Assembly (NCBI GenBank): GCA_025057155.1
Contig: JANWYD010000011.1
Location: forward strand, 62,001 to 126,000
Direction of reading: 5' to 3'
Origin: Chloroflexaceae bacterium
Lineage (GTDB): Bacteria > Chloroflexota > Chloroflexia > Chloroflexales > Chloroflexaceae
DNA length: 64,000 bases
Part shown: piece by piece, positions 47,263 to 56,603 of the stretch
Layout: every line of letters begins with the position of its first letter
How positions within the stretch are numbered: position 1 is the stretch's first letter
The notes under the pieces: generated by a model
Told to the model about the DNA's origin: nothing
Seen by the model: the letters and a program-made list of their open reading frames with translations, nothing else
Database searches by the model: none
Translations under genes and position numbers: made by a program

Positions 47263-49338
47263 ATGTCCCTGCCATTTCTCAATCTCTATCGCCACGGCTT
47301 CGCGCGGGTCGCGGTAGCCGTGCCTGCCGTGCGCGTGGCCGACCCGCTCTTCAACGCCGAACGCACTATTGCCCTGGCGCAGCGCGCCCATACCGCGGGC
47401 GCCGCCGTAGCGCTCTTTCCTGAACTCGGTCTCTCGGCCTACACGAATGAGGATCTCTTTCACCAGGCCGCCCTGCTCGAGACCACCCTCGCCGCCCTGG
47501 GCAAGGTTGTGGCCGCCAGCGCCGGATTGCGCCCCCTGCTGCTGGTAGGCGCGCCCCTGCGTGTCGAGGGCAAGCTCTTCAACTGCGCCGTCGCCATTCA
47601 TGCCGGGCGCGTCCTGGGGGTGGTTCCCAAGAGCTACCTGCCGAACTACCGCGAGTTCTACGAGAAACGGCACTTTGCCGCCGCCCGTGCCGCCCTGAGC
47701 GCCACGATTGATCTCTTCGATGCCACTGTGCCCTTCGGCCCCGATCTGCTCTTCGTGGCCCGCGATTGGCCCGCCCTCGCCGTCCATGCCGAGATCTGCG
47801 AGGATGTCTGGACCCCTATCCCTCCCAGCACCTACGCCGCCCTCGCCGGGGCTACCGTGCTCTGCAACCTCTCGGCCAGCAACATCACCATCGGCAAGGC
47901 TGATTATCGCCGCGCCCTCTGCGCCGCCCAGTCCGGCAAGTGCCTGGCGGCCTACCTCTACTCCGCCGCCGGTCCCGGCGAAAGCACCACCGATCTGGCC
48001 TGGGACGGGCACGCCCTGATCTACGAAAATGGCGAATGCCTGGCCGAGTCGCCGCGCTTTGCCAGCGACGAGCAGATCATCTTTGCCGATGTGGACCTCG
48101 AACGGCTCCTCCAGGAGCGCATGCGCCAGACCAGTTTCGGCGACGCTGCCAGCGACTATCAGGCGCGTCTGCAAACGCTGCGCCGCGTGCCCTTCGCCTT
48201 CCAGCCGCCCGTTGGTGAACTGCCCCTGCTGCGAGTTGTCGAGCGCTTCCCGTATGTGCCCAATGATCCCGCTACCCGCGACGAGCGTTGCTATGAAGCC
48301 TACAATATCCAGGTGCACGGCTTGATGCAACGGCTCAAGGCCACCGGCATCAGCAAGGTGGTCATCGGAGTCTCTGGCGGCCTCGACAGCACCCAGGCGC
48401 TGATCGTCGCCGCCCGGACGATGGACCGCCTCAACCTGCCCCGCGCCAACATTCTCGCCTATACGCTGCCGGGCTTCGCCACCAGCGAGCGTACCCGCGC
48501 CAATGCCCACGCGCTGATGCGCGCCCTTGGCGTGAGCGCTGGCGAGATTGACATTCGCCCTTCCGCCCTGCAGATGCTGCGCGACATCAACCATCCCTAC
48601 GCCCGCGGCGAGCCGGTCTTCGACGTGACCTTCGAGAATGTGCAGGCCGGAGAACGCACCTCGCATCTCTTCCGCCTGGCCAACTTCCACCAGGCCCTGG
48701 TTCTCGGCACCGGCGACCTGAGCGAACTGGCCCTGGGATGGTGCACCTATGGCGTTGGTGATCATATGTCGCACTACAACGTCAATGCCTCGGTGCCGAA
48801 AACGCTCATTCAGCATCTCGTTCGCTGGGTGATCCGTTCGGGCCAGTTCGACGATGCCACGAACGCCACTCTCCAGTCCATCCTCGATACTGAGATCTCG
48901 CCGGAACTGGTGCCGGCTCGCGATGGCGCGGACGATGAGCCAGCGCAACACACCGAGGCCCTCATCGGCCCCTACGCCTTGCAGGACTTCAACCTCTACT
49001 ACCTCACCCGCTTCGGCTTTCGTCCGAGCAAGGTCGCCTTTCTCAGCTACCACGCCTGGGCCGATGCGACTCGCGGCGCCTGGCCCGAGGGCCTGCCTGA
49101 AACCAGAAGGGTGGCCTATGACCTGGCGACCATCAAGCGCTGGCTGGAGGTCTTTCTGTACCGTTTCTTCCAGATCAGCCAGTTCAAGCGCTCGGCGCTG
49201 CCCAACGGGCCAAAGGTCGGCTCGGGCGGCTCGCTCTCGCCCCGCGGCGACTGGCGCGCTCCCAGCGACTCGAGCGCCCGTGTGTGGCTGGAGGAACTGC
49301 GCGCCAATGTGCCCGATACGCCGCGCGCGGCCGGATAA
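47263..49338 (+). CDS. nadE: NAD(+) synthase, glutamine-hydrolysing
   Basis: A 691-residue two-domain enzyme that converts deamido-NAD, ATP and glutamine to NAD. The N-terminal nitrilase-type glutaminase (about 1-290) has the Glu of [17 protein letters not shown], Lys of [20 protein letters not shown] and Cys of [15 protein letters not shown]. The C-terminal synthetase (about 345-690) has the ATP loop [20 protein letters not shown] and [20 protein letters not shown]. Length fits the bacterial glutamine-dependent form. The ATG follows GGAAG. It completes NAD biosynthesis with nadK at 16 kb. Confidence 0.97.
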   Translation: MSLPFLNLYRHGFARVAVAVPAVRVADPLFNAERTIALAQRAHTAGAAVALFPELGLSAYTNEDLFHQAALLETTLAALGKVVAASAGLRPLLLVGAPLRVEGKLFNCAVAIHAGRVLGVVPKSYLPNYREFYEKRHFAAARAALSATIDLFDATVPFGPDLLFVARDWPALAVHAEICEDVWTPIPPSTYAALAGATVLCNLSASNITIGKADYRRALCAAQSGKCLAAYLYSAAGPGESTTDLAWDGHALIYENGECLAESPRFASDEQIIFADVDLERLLQERMRQTSFGDAASDYQARLQTLRRVPFAFQPPVGELPLLRVVERFPYVPNDPATRDERCYEAYNIQVHGLMQRLKATGISKVVIGVSGGLDSTQALIVAARTMDRLNLPRANILAYTLPGFATSERTRANAHALMRALGVSAGEIDIRPSALQMLRDINHPYARGEPVFDVTFENVQAGERTSHLFRLANFHQALVLGTGDLSELALGWCTYGVGDHMSHYNVNASVPKTLIQHLVRWVIRSGQFDDATNATLQSILDTEISPELVPARDGADDEPAQHTEALIGPYALQDFNLYYLTRFGFRPSKVAFLSYHAWADATRGAWPEGLPETRRVAYDLATIKRWLEVFLYRFFQISQFKRSALPNGPKVGSGGSLSPRGDWRAPSDSSARVWLEELRANVPDTPRAAG

Positions 49339-49402
49339 TCAGGTTATGCGGTTACATTCCGGGAGGGCCTGTTCCTGCCAGACCCTGCCCTCAAGCAGGG
49401 GC

Positions 49403-49429
49403 GCGTGGGGTGACCTGATTTTCCCACGC
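49403..49429. repeat. GCGTGGGGTGACCTGATTTT palindrome
   Basis: Arms GCGTGGG and CCCACGC flank GTGACCTGATTTT, a diverged member of the GGGGAAACCCGG palindrome family, between nadE and ldhA. Confidence 0.45.
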
Positions 49430-49455
49430 TCTCACCAGAGAGGAAGGAGAGACGC

Positions 49456-50451
49456 ATGCGCGTCCTTGTGTACGATACCCATTCCTATGATCGCACCTTT
49501 CTCGACCAGGCCAACCAGGGCCGTCACCAGTTGGAATACACCTCGGCGCAGCTCGATCCCCATACTGCGACCCTGGCCCAGGGTTACGATGCCGTCTGTC
49601 TCTTCGTCAACGACCGGGCCGACGCGCCGGCAATCGAGCGTCTGGCGAGCGGCGGCGTACGCCTTATCGCCCAGCGCTCCACCGGCTTCAACAACATTGA
49701 CCTGGTCGCTGCCCGGAGCCACGGGATCACAGTGATGCGCGTCAGCTACTACTCGCCCTATTCGGTGGCCGAGTTCGCCGTTGGCCTGTTGCAGACCCTC
49801 AACCGGCGCATCCACCGGGCCTACAACCGCACCCGCGAGTTCAACTTCCGCCTGGCCGGACTGCTGGGCCACGACCTGCACGGCCGCACCGTCGGCGTGG
49901 TGGGCACCGGGAAAATTGGCGCCGTCTTCGCGCGGATCATGCACGGCTTCGGCTGCCCGCTGCTGGCCTACGACGTGCGCGAAAACCCGGAGTGCCTGGC
50001 CCTGGGCGTCACCTACGTGAGTCTGGAGGAGTTGCTGCGCCGCTCCGACATCATCAGCCTGCACGTCCCCCTGCTGCCCGACACCTACCACATGATCAAT
50101 GCGACAACCCTGGCGCTGATGAAGCCGGGAGTGATGCTCGTCAACACCAGTCGCGGCGGCCTGATTGACACTGAGGCGCTGATTGCCGCCATCCAGCGCG
50201 GGCACGTCGGCGCCGTGGCCCTCGATGTCTACGAGGAAGAAGAAGGCAAGTTCTTCCGCGATCTCTCCGACACGGTGATAGACGACGAGGTGCTGGCCCG
50301 CCTGATGACCTTCCCCAATGTACTCGTCACCAGCCACCAGGCCTTCTTCACCTACGAGGCCATGACCACCATCGCCGAGACAACCATCCGCAACCTCACC
50401 GACTTCGAGGAGGGCCGCGAAAACGAGAACCTGCTGCGCCCCGGCCAGTGA
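49456..50451 (+). CDS. ldhA: D-lactate dehydrogenase (2-hydroxyacid dehydrogenase, LdhA type)
   Basis: A 331-residue NAD-dependent D-2-hydroxyacid dehydrogenase that interconverts pyruvate and D-lactate. It follows the fermentative LdhA pattern along its length: VCLFVNDRADAPAIERL, STGFNNIDLVAARSHGITVM, TLNRRIHRAYNRTREFNF, nucleotide loop VGVVGTGKIGAVFARI, catalytic Arg in NTSRGGLID, Glu in LDVYEEEEG and His in TSHQAFFTYEA. GGAAGGAGA gives a strong ribosome binding site. It may supply an outlet for fermentation or dark metabolism. Its stop codon overlaps a long inverted repeat. Confidence 0.93.
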   Translation: MRVLVYDTHSYDRTFLDQANQGRHQLEYTSAQLDPHTATLAQGYDAVCLFVNDRADAPAIERLASGGVRLIAQRSTGFNNIDLVAARSHGITVMRVSYYSPYSVAEFAVGLLQTLNRRIHRAYNRTREFNFRLAGLLGHDLHGRTVGVVGTGKIGAVFARIMHGFGCPLLAYDVRENPECLALGVTYVSLEELLRRSDIISLHVPLLPDTYHMINATTLALMKPGVMLVNTSRGGLIDTEALIAAIQRGHVGAVALDVYEEEEGKFFRDLSDTVIDDEVLARLMTFPNVLVTSHQAFFTYEAMTTIAETTIRNLTDFEEGRENENLLRPGQ

Positions 50452-50568
50452 TTGTAGATTTTGGATTTTGGGTTTTGGATTGCGGATTGGGCATGGCATA
50501 ACCAGACATTCCCGATCCGCAATCCAGAAAATCCAAAATCCAAAATCCGAAATCCAAAATCCACAATC
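50450..50568. repeat. Long inverted repeat of ATTTTGGATT units
   Basis: Left arm GATTGTAGATTTTGGATTTT (with GGGTTTTGGATTGCGGATTG after it) faces right arm CCCGATCCGCAATCC followed by four ATCCAAAATCC units and CACAATC. It forms a hairpin of 40 bases or more, begins in the ldhA stop codon and lies 80 bases before yifB. It may terminate ldhA. Confidence 0.7.
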
Positions 50569-50648
50569 GGCCCGCCCGTAACCTCTTCCCGCGCCATCCG
50601 GTATACCCGGCGGAGCATCAAGGATGTGTCGCGAGGACGGGGGGCCGC

Positions 50649-52166
50649 ATGCTCGCCAAGGTTCACAGTTGCGCCGTCGTTGGTCTGGAAGGCATCCTGG
50701 TAGAGGTTGAAGTGGACATTGCCCAGGGCCTGCCGTCGTTCGCCGTGGTTGGACTGGGCGACGCGGCGGTGCAGGAGAGCCGCGAACGGGTCCGCTCGGC
50801 GGTGCGCAACTCGGGGCTGACCTTCCCGATGAAACGGCTCACGGTGAACCTGGCCCCCGCCGACCTGCGCAAGGCCGGGCCGGCCTATGACCTGCCGATT
50901 GCCGTGGGCCTGGCGCTGGCCTCGGGCCAGGTGGCAGGCGTCACCGAAGGGGCCGCCTTCATCGGCGAGCTGGGCCTTGACGGGGGGGTGCGCCACACCG
51001 AGGGCGTGCTGCCGATGGCCGCGGTAGCCCGCCAGCACGGCCTCACCACGCTCTATGTGCCGGTGGAGGACGCCGCCGAGGCCAGCCTGGTCGAAGGCGT
51101 CACCGTCATCCCTGTGCGGAGCCTGGCTGAACTGCTCGCCCACATTAGCGGCGAGCGGCCCATCGCCCCCTATCTCAGCCAGGTGCGCCATCTCCCCGAA
51201 GAGGAACCCTTCCCGGTAGACTTCCAGGACATCAAGGGCCAGGAACACGTCAAGCGGGCGCTGGAAGTGGCCGCCGCGGGGGGGCATAACATCCTCATGT
51301 CGGGCACGCCCGGCTCGGGCAAGACGATGATGGCCCGCGCCCTGATCTCCATCCTCCCCCCGCTGTGCCTCGATGAGGCCCTGGAAGTGACCAAAATCTA
51401 CAGCGTCTGCGGCCAGTTGCCCAGAGACACGCCCCTGGTGCGCCGCCGGCCCTTCTGCGCGCCCCACCACACCACCTCTATCGCCGGGCTGGTGGGCGGC
51501 GGGCCGGGCCGCGCGCGCCCGGGCATGATCAGCATGGCTCATCGGGGCGTGCTGTTCCTCGACGAGTTGCCCGAGTTTGGCCCCAAACTCGAGGTCCTCC
51601 GGCAACCGCTGGAGGAACGGGTGGTCACCCTCAGCCGCTCCTCCGGCACCATTACCTACCCGGCGGCGGTGATGCTGGTGGCCGCCCAGAACCCCTGCCC
51701 GTGCGGCTGGTACGGCGACCCTGAGCGCCAGTGCACCTGCTCGCCGGCCATGGTCACGCGCTACCAGAAGCGCATCTCCGGGCCTCTGCTCGACCGGCTG
51801 GACATCCACGTTGATGTGCCGCGAGTGAACTACGAGAAGCTCAGCAGCGACCGCCTGGGCGAGCCGTCGCGGACCATCCGCGAGCGGGTGATCGCCGCGC
51901 GCGAACGGCAGCACGAGCGTTTCGGCAGCGCGGGGACGCGCACCAACGCCGACATGGGCCCGGCCGACATCCGGCGCTACTGCCAGCTCGACGCGGCAGG
52001 GCAGGCGCTCATGAAAGCCGCCGCGCGGCAGATGAACCTCTCGGCCCGCGGCTTCCACCGTGTTATCAAGCTCGCTCGCACCATCGCCGACCTGGCCTGC
52101 GCCGAGCAGATTGGCCCGGCTCACCTGGCTGAAGCCCTTCAGTACCGGCCACGCCGGATGGAATAA
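50649..52166 (+). CDS. comM: YifB/ComM family magnesium-chelatase-like AAA ATPase
   Basis: A 505-residue ATPase of the YifB/ComM family. The N-terminal Lon-like fold region starts MLAKVHSCAVVGLEGILVEV and PAADLRKAGPAYDLPIAVGL, as in the family. The AAA module has Walker A GTPGSGKTMMARALISILPP and Walker B VLFLDELPEFG, then QNPCPCGWYGDPERQCTCSP and a C-terminal helical domain RGFHRVIKLARTIADL. In naturally transformable bacteria ComM drives branch migration of incoming DNA. No other competence gene is in the window. Its stop is followed within 15 bases by a family 3 repeat. Confidence 0.94.
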   Translation: MLAKVHSCAVVGLEGILVEVEVDIAQGLPSFAVVGLGDAAVQESRERVRSAVRNSGLTFPMKRLTVNLAPADLRKAGPAYDLPIAVGLALASGQVAGVTEGAAFIGELGLDGGVRHTEGVLPMAAVARQHGLTTLYVPVEDAAEASLVEGVTVIPVRSLAELLAHISGERPIAPYLSQVRHLPEEEPFPVDFQDIKGQEHVKRALEVAAAGGHNILMSGTPGSGKTMMARALISILPPLCLDEALEVTKIYSVCGQLPRDTPLVRRRPFCAPHHTTSIAGLVGGGPGRARPGMISMAHRGVLFLDELPEFGPKLEVLRQPLEERVVTLSRSSGTITYPAAVMLVAAQNPCPCGWYGDPERQCTCSPAMVTRYQKRISGPLLDRLDIHVDVPRVNYEKLSSDRLGEPSRTIRERVIAARERQHERFGSAGTRTNADMGPADIRRYCQLDAAGQALMKAAARQMNLSARGFHRVIKLARTIADLACAEQIGPAHLAEALQYRPRRME

Positions 52167-52180
52167 TGTTGGATCGCCGT

Positions 52181-52286
52181 CCAGAGCGCCGACCGAAATG
52201 CTTGATCCGCTGAGGACTCTGAGCTGTGTGGCTTGCAGCGCTCGTGCCGCTATCGTTGCGGATCAACCTGTTTGAGAAACGCTATA
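52181..52286 (+). repeat. Repeat family 3 copy after comM
   Basis: CCAGAGCGCCGACCGAAATG, then CTTGATCC, ends at GTTGCGGATCAACC and GAAACGCTATA, matching 41104-41208 (reverse) and 8357-8454. Confidence 0.65.
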
Positions 52287-52427
52287 AGGCGTCCCGCTGG
52301 GACCTGTCATCGCAGTAGCCGGGTTACGGCTTCGCCGGGGTGCATGTCCGCCGTGGACGAAACAAAATCAGTCGCGGCGCAGGGCCCGGCTCTCCCCGTG
52401 CGTTGTTAGTCTAATGAGGATTAAGCA

Positions 52428-52844
52428 ATGCATCATCCGGTATCCCACCCTGATCCCTTGGGCATCGCGCTTCCGGTTTCCGATGCTCCCTGCCCGCCTG
52501 CCAACGACCCCGAGGCCATCCTGCGCTGGCTCTACTCGAAGCACCTGCAAGCCGGACGCATCGAGCCGCGCCGCGAGCACGCCGATCCCTTCTGGCGGCG
52601 CATCGCCGAGAAACGCCACGACCGGCGGCGCCTGGCTGCCAGTCTCCGCGCCGATCCCGAGCGCGAGACGCGCCTCGGTCGTATCGCCGGTGTGCTGGGG
52701 CTCGATCTTTCAGGACTCGACCTTGAGGCGCAGATCGAGACTGTTGTGCGCGCCTTTGTGCCGATGCGGTATCATATCAGTGGAGAACTGGAACTGCTGG
52801 GAGAGCTCGAACGGGCCGCCGAGGTGCTTGTGGCGACGTACTGA
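52428..52844 (+). CDS. Small uncharacterised protein (138 residues)
   Basis: A soluble protein, Arg/Glu-rich and mostly helical: ANDPEAILRWLYSKHLQAGR, DPFWRRIAEKRHDRRRLAAS, FVPMRYHISGELELLGELER. TGAGGA precedes the ATG. Its reading frame shows coding-like codon use and it is bounded by repeats on both sides. No family is recognised. It lacks membrane segments, Cys pairs and catalytic motifs that would suggest a role. Confidence 0.6.
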   Translation: MHHPVSHPDPLGIALPVSDAPCPPANDPEAILRWLYSKHLQAGRIEPRREHADPFWRRIAEKRHDRRRLAASLRADPERETRLGRIAGVLGLDLSGLDLEAQIETVVRAFVPMRYHISGELELLGELERAAEVLVATY

Positions 52845-53348
52845 GGTGATACGGGGTAGTTGGGTCCTCACGCTCCCCCCGGCCCTTCTCAGGTGTAGAG
52901 TTTTCCGGCGAATGCTCGCGTCGCATGCGCCATCCGGGGCATTGGGACGCCCAGCGCCCCCCTCTCCCGCGAGCGGGAGAGGGGGGCGGGGGGTGAGGAT
53001 CGCAAGCGCATTGGAATGCCGAAAACCGCTTCTCGCTCGAAAAACCCTGCACCTGAGAACCCCCTGGCCCCCTCTCTCTCCGCTGCTGGTGGAGAGGGCG
53101 CCGAGCGCAGGAAGGCGAGGGAGGGTGAGTAGCGGTAACCCTGCCGGTTCGAGCGCTGTGGGAATCCGCGGTTCCCCGCACCGTTGCCCGATAGGGGGGT
53201 CTGGGAAGTCGTCGCCCTCCCGGGAACGCCTGTTTTCACGCCAGATCTACCCAATGGTGCAGTGTGTCAACCGGCACGTTGGTATACGATGGCTGGTGAG
53301 CGCCAGACGCACCGTGTGGCGCTAGAGCGGTGAGTAAAGGAGCAACCT
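52845..53348. other. 504-base region with family 1 element
   Basis: It contains family 1 copy D (52886-53059), a diverged GGTGGAGAGGG hairpin (53073-53098) and a GTGGGAATCCGCGGTTCCCC palindrome (53159-53181). No gene is supported. Confidence 0.55.
52886..53059 (+). repeat. Repeat family 1 copy D, 174 bp
   Basis: Ends TTCTCAGGTGTAGAGTTTTC and CCTGCACCTGAGAA are inverted repeats. Interior agrees with copy C over nearly all its length, including GCGCCATCCGGGGCATTGGG and CCGAAAACCGCTTCTCGCTC, plus an internal hairpin CCCCTCTCCCGC / GCGGGAGAGGGG. Confidence 0.78.
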
Positions 53349-53735
53349 ATGGGCCTCTTTGAACGCAAGAGCGCCGCCGAGAGCACCCTTGAACAGGTAG
53401 AGAGCAGCGCCGTGGCCGCCGTCGAGCAACTCGCCCAGACGATCCGTGAGCGAGTTGACAATGAGACTGGGCAGCAGATCGCCAGTTTGCTCACGCGCCT
53501 GGCCGAGCGGGTTGACGCGATGGATCTGGCCGCCCAGATGGAGAAGGCGGCGCAGCGCGTCAGCGAGCAGGTCGAGCATACAGGCGAGCAACTGGCCGCC
53601 CTCGGTTCTAAGTCGGTACCCGAGCAGCCGTCGGGATGGATCACCCCTTCGCTGATCGGCTTTATTCTCGGCCTGGGCGCAGGTATCGTGCTGGACCGCT
53701 TCGTTTTCAGCCAGCAAGAGGGTAAGCACGCTTAA
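53349..53735 (+). CDS. Small helical protein with C-terminal membrane helix
   Basis: A 128-residue protein. Residues 1-90 form long amphipathic helices with regular heptads (AESTLEQVESSAVAAVEQLA, MEKAAQRVSEQVEHTGEQLA), a likely coiled coil. A helix near residues 99-117 (SLIGFILGLGAGIVLDRFVF) anchors it. The profile is like YtxH-type or apolipoprotein-like stress proteins, but there is no specific family match. AAAGGAG gives a strong ribosome binding site before the ATG. Confidence 0.7.
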   Translation: MGLFERKSAAESTLEQVESSAVAAVEQLAQTIRERVDNETGQQIASLLTRLAERVDAMDLAAQMEKAAQRVSEQVEHTGEQLAALGSKSVPEQPSGWITPSLIGFILGLGAGIVLDRFVFSQQEGKHA

Positions 53736-54226
53736 AATCCGTTTTTCACGCTGAGACCCCGGTCGGTCCCGCGCGCGAGGGATCTGGAAAGGGGTCGCTT
53801 CCGTAGAAATCACTCTGTCCTTGTAAGGTGTAAGCAAGCTCCGCAGGGGAAGGTCCTACGCATTGCCCGCAGTCCCGTCGTCACCGCCCCTGTTCCGCAG
53901 AAGCGCGTCCTGATGCCGAGTACGGCGAAGGGACCGGTGGCGCCGCTGGAACGCCGGGCGCTGCCGAGCAAACCGCCAGGATGGCCTGTCGGTCGCCACT
54001 GTCGCTGCTGACGGGCGGGCAGGCTGGCTGCTGAACTGTTCCTATAGGTGTGGGTAATGCACGGCGGGAAAGTCTGGGAGGGCTTTGCCCTCCCAGAAAC
54101 CTTTTATGCGTTGTCGAAACGGCTCAGCCGCCAGAATGTCTGATGCCAGTCCCCGTTCGACGCCGCGCATGCCCATCATCGCCAGGTCGCATCAGGACGC
54201 CAGATACGGCAATCCAAAATCAGCAT
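53736..54226. other. 491-base region with repeat families 5 and 7
   Basis: It includes a family 5-like segment (about 53976-54062, ending GTGTGGGTAATGCAC) and a reverse family 7 segment at about 54165-54222 (GACGCCAGATACGGCAATCC then AAAATC), which ends at the C45 peptidase start. No convincing gene is seen. Confidence 0.45.
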
Positions 54227-55402
54227 ATGTTTCCACAGTTGGCCATCAGCGGAGCAGCCTATGAGCGCGGGCGGGCCTACGGCGCCGCCGCCGCGCCTCT
54301 GGTTCGCCACAGCGTCGCCAGCTACGCCCGCCTCTTTGCCGCGCGACGCGGCCTGGATTGGGCGGCCATTCAGGTCGAGGCGCTGCGCTTCATACCCCTG
54401 CTCGCCGCACTGGCGCCCGATTTGCTTGAGGAGATGCGCGGCATCGCCGATGGCGCCGGCCGCGCTCTGGGCGAAATCATCGCCCTTAACGCGCGTACCG
54501 AGTTACTGGCCGGCATCCCCCCCGGCACCTATCACCCTGATGGCGCGGCCGCGCGCGCCCGTAACCGCCTGGCCGGCGTGCCCGAACATCCGCCTGAGCC
54601 GGGAGAAACCGCGGCGCCATCGGCCCTGGCTGCAGATGACGGCGAATGCACCACCGTGGCCGCAGCGGGGACCGCCACACTTCAGGGGGGGACTTTGCTG
54701 GCGCAAACCTGGGACTGGCAGGGTGATCAGCGCGCCGCATGCCTGTTGTTGCGGGTGCGCGCTCCCGGAGAACCCGACATCCTGACCCTGACCGAGGCCG
54801 GCATGCTCGCCAAGTGCGGTCTGAACGGCGCCGGCGTAGCGGTCGCGCTGAACCTGCTCCGTTCGCGCAACGACGGCCGCGACGCGGGCATGCCGGTGCA
54901 CGTGCTGCTGCGCAAGATGCTGCAGAGTACGGACTTCGCCGCGGCGCGGGCGTGCGCCGGGCTGTCCGCGCCGGGCGCTTCGTCGTGCATCACGCTGGCG
55001 AGCGACCGTGGCGACCTGGTGAGCCTGGAGATGACTCCCGATGGCGTGGCGGAAGTTCCCGCCACGGATGGCCTGCTGGCCCACGCCAACCACTGCCTTG
55101 ACCGGCGCGCGGCAGCGGGCGAGTGCCCGCTGGAGCCAACCTCGACCACCCGCGAGCGTTTCGGGCGAGCGTGGGATCTCCTGCGCCGCGACGCCGGTCG
55201 CCTTGACATCGCCGCGTTCCAGGCCATCCTGACCGATCATGAGGGTGCGCCTCGCTGCATCTGCCGGCACCCCGATCCGCGTGCGCCCCGGCTGGATCGA
55301 ACCGAGAGCATTTGCGGTCTGGTGATGGATCTGCGGGCCCGGGTCATGCACGTGGCGCCGGATGTGCCGTGCACGGCGCCCTTTGAGCCGGTGGCGCTCT
55401 AA
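54227..55402 (+). CDS. C45-family (acyl-CoA:6-APA acyltransferase-like) peptidase/Ntn hydrolase
   Basis: A 391-residue protein of the penicillin-acyltransferase-like C45 family, which self-cleaves before an internal Cys. That Cys is 141, in DDGECTTVAAAGTA, and is followed by GGTLLAQTWDWQ and GMLAKCGLNGAGVAVALNLL, typical of the family. N-terminal motifs GAAYERGRAYG and EIIALNARTEL agree. Family members hydrolyse amide bonds of small acylated amines; the substrate is not known. The start at 54227 is taken where family similarity begins; a longer in-frame reading from 54050 is non-coding in character. Confidence 0.9.
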   Translation: MFPQLAISGAAYERGRAYGAAAAPLVRHSVASYARLFAARRGLDWAAIQVEALRFIPLLAALAPDLLEEMRGIADGAGRALGEIIALNARTELLAGIPPGTYHPDGAAARARNRLAGVPEHPPEPGETAAPSALAADDGECTTVAAAGTATLQGGTLLAQTWDWQGDQRAACLLLRVRAPGEPDILTLTEAGMLAKCGLNGAGVAVALNLLRSRNDGRDAGMPVHVLLRKMLQSTDFAAARACAGLSAPGASSCITLASDRGDLVSLEMTPDGVAEVPATDGLLAHANHCLDRRAAAGECPLEPTSTTRERFGRAWDLLRRDAGRLDIAAFQAILTDHEGAPRCICRHPDPRAPRLDRTESICGLVMDLRARVMHVAPDVPCTAPFEPVAL

Positions 55403-55489
55403 GGACGTGCGCCGCGCTCCCGTCCTCTTCCCCTCCCTCGCAGTGAAGAAACATCCACGGACAATCGGCGCAGCGAGCCGCTTGGATGG

Positions 55490-55518
55490 TTGCAAATCTC
55501 TTTTGTCATATATACAAT
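55490..55518 (+). promoter_or_regulatory. Sigma70-like promoter
   Basis: TTGCAA (55490-55495) and TACAAT (55513-55518) with 17-base spacing. It points to the membrane-protein gene at 55656, leaving a leader of about 130 bases. Confidence 0.5.
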
Positions 55519-55655
55519 CAGGTTACACGACCGGGCTGGCTATCGCTTCACCGATCCCCCACGGGCGGGGGCTGGGAGGAGCGCGGTTTCCCGGTACTCC
55601 TTCAGGGCGCAGGTTCCGGGCAAGGTCGCCACTTGAAACAAAGGAGCAGACGGCT

Positions 55656-56345
55656 ATGGAAGGCGTCACCGTTCCTCTCGCGCTGCAAGACTACATGACG
55701 GTCATCTTCTCGGCCCTTGGTCTGGCCATCCTTACCCGCATGGTGTACCAGTTCAATCGGGAGTTAGGGCGCATGGCGCTCGCCGGGATGGCGCTGATCG
55801 TGCTGGGGGGCTTCCTGAAGGCCAGCGGCAAACTCGTTAGCGCCGCTGGCGGCCCGGATCTGGCGTTGCTGCATCAGGGTCTCTTCCCGTTGATCGCGCC
55901 CGGTTTCGCGCTAATGGCCTGGTCCCTCTACCAGATCCGCCGCATGTTCCGGGATCAGCCTCCCCTTCGGCGGCCCTGGCTCGTGCCTGCGATCCTCATT
56001 GCAGTGTTCGGCCTCGGCGCGCTCGCTCTGGCGATGGCCGGCGGGCCGTGGAAGGTGCCGCTGATCCTGCTGGCTGCCATCGGCAACGTAGGTATGCTCA
56101 TTCTGCTAGCCATCGCCGCCTGGGGTCGCAAGATGTGGTTCACCGGGGCGTTGTTCATCGTCGTCCTGGTAGTGGTGCTGGTCATGTCGCAACTGGCGAA
56201 TATGAAAGATGTCTCGATTGGAATGATCTGGTTCGAACAGATCACCCAGACGATTGCGCAGATGCTCTTCGCCCTGGCCGCCTGGAACTTTAGCCAGAAG
56301 GTTGCGGCGCTGTATGCTCGCCCCCTGGCTGCTCAGACGGTCTGA
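55656..56345 (+). CDS. Six-helix membrane protein of unknown function
   Basis: A 229-residue hydrophobic protein with about six membrane helices, including TVIFSALGLAILTRMVYQF and GALFIVVLVVVLVMSQLANM. A positive stretch (YQIRRMFRDQPPLRRP) suggests the loop faces the cytoplasm. No known motif is seen. It is preceded by AAAGGAG and followed by a 17-bp perfect inverted repeat that probably ends the transcript. It lies 258 bases before the cytochrome lipoprotein gene on the same strand, though nothing shows that they are linked. Confidence 0.75.
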   Translation: MEGVTVPLALQDYMTVIFSALGLAILTRMVYQFNRELGRMALAGMALIVLGGFLKASGKLVSAAGGPDLALLHQGLFPLIAPGFALMAWSLYQIRRMFRDQPPLRRPWLVPAILIAVFGLGALALAMAGGPWKVPLILLAAIGNVGMLILLAIAAWGRKMWFTGALFIVVLVVVLVMSQLANMKDVSIGMIWFEQITQTIAQMLFALAAWNFSQKVAALYARPLAAQTV

Positions 56346-56426
56346 TACGGCGAGGGTGGCGCGAACGTTCCTCTACTGCACTGCGCGGCTGAGCCATGCG
56401 GAGCCTGCGATGAACCTGGCGCATTC

Positions 56427-56478
56427 TTGAACAGGAGGGTGGAGGAGGTCCATGACGCTCTTCCACCCTCCTGTTCAA
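56427..56478 (+). terminator. 17-bp perfect stem-loop after the membrane-protein gene
   Basis: TTGAACAGGAGGGTGGA (56427-56443) pairs perfectly with TCCACCCTCCTGTTCAA (56462-56478). The loop is 18 bases and there is no T-tract. It may terminate transcription or be an operator-like palindrome. Confidence 0.6.
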
Positions 56479-56603
56479 CCGATCCTGCCGTCAGGTGATC
56501 AAGACCTAACGATCAGCGAAGAGCTATTCACTGCTCTCTCGGATCGGTCTGGCTATACTCATATCAGGCTAGCCAGCGCCAGACGCCTCTGAGAGGAGCG
56601 GAG

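Noticed and set aside
47176-49053. A 625-codon frame opposite nadE on the minus strand
   Set aside because: nadE is complete with all catalytic residues; the antisense frame has no domain or ribosome binding site.
52414-53325. A 303-codon frame overlapping the 138-residue protein and a family 1 element
   Set aside because: It is in a different frame from the better supported small gene and runs through the non-coding repeat.
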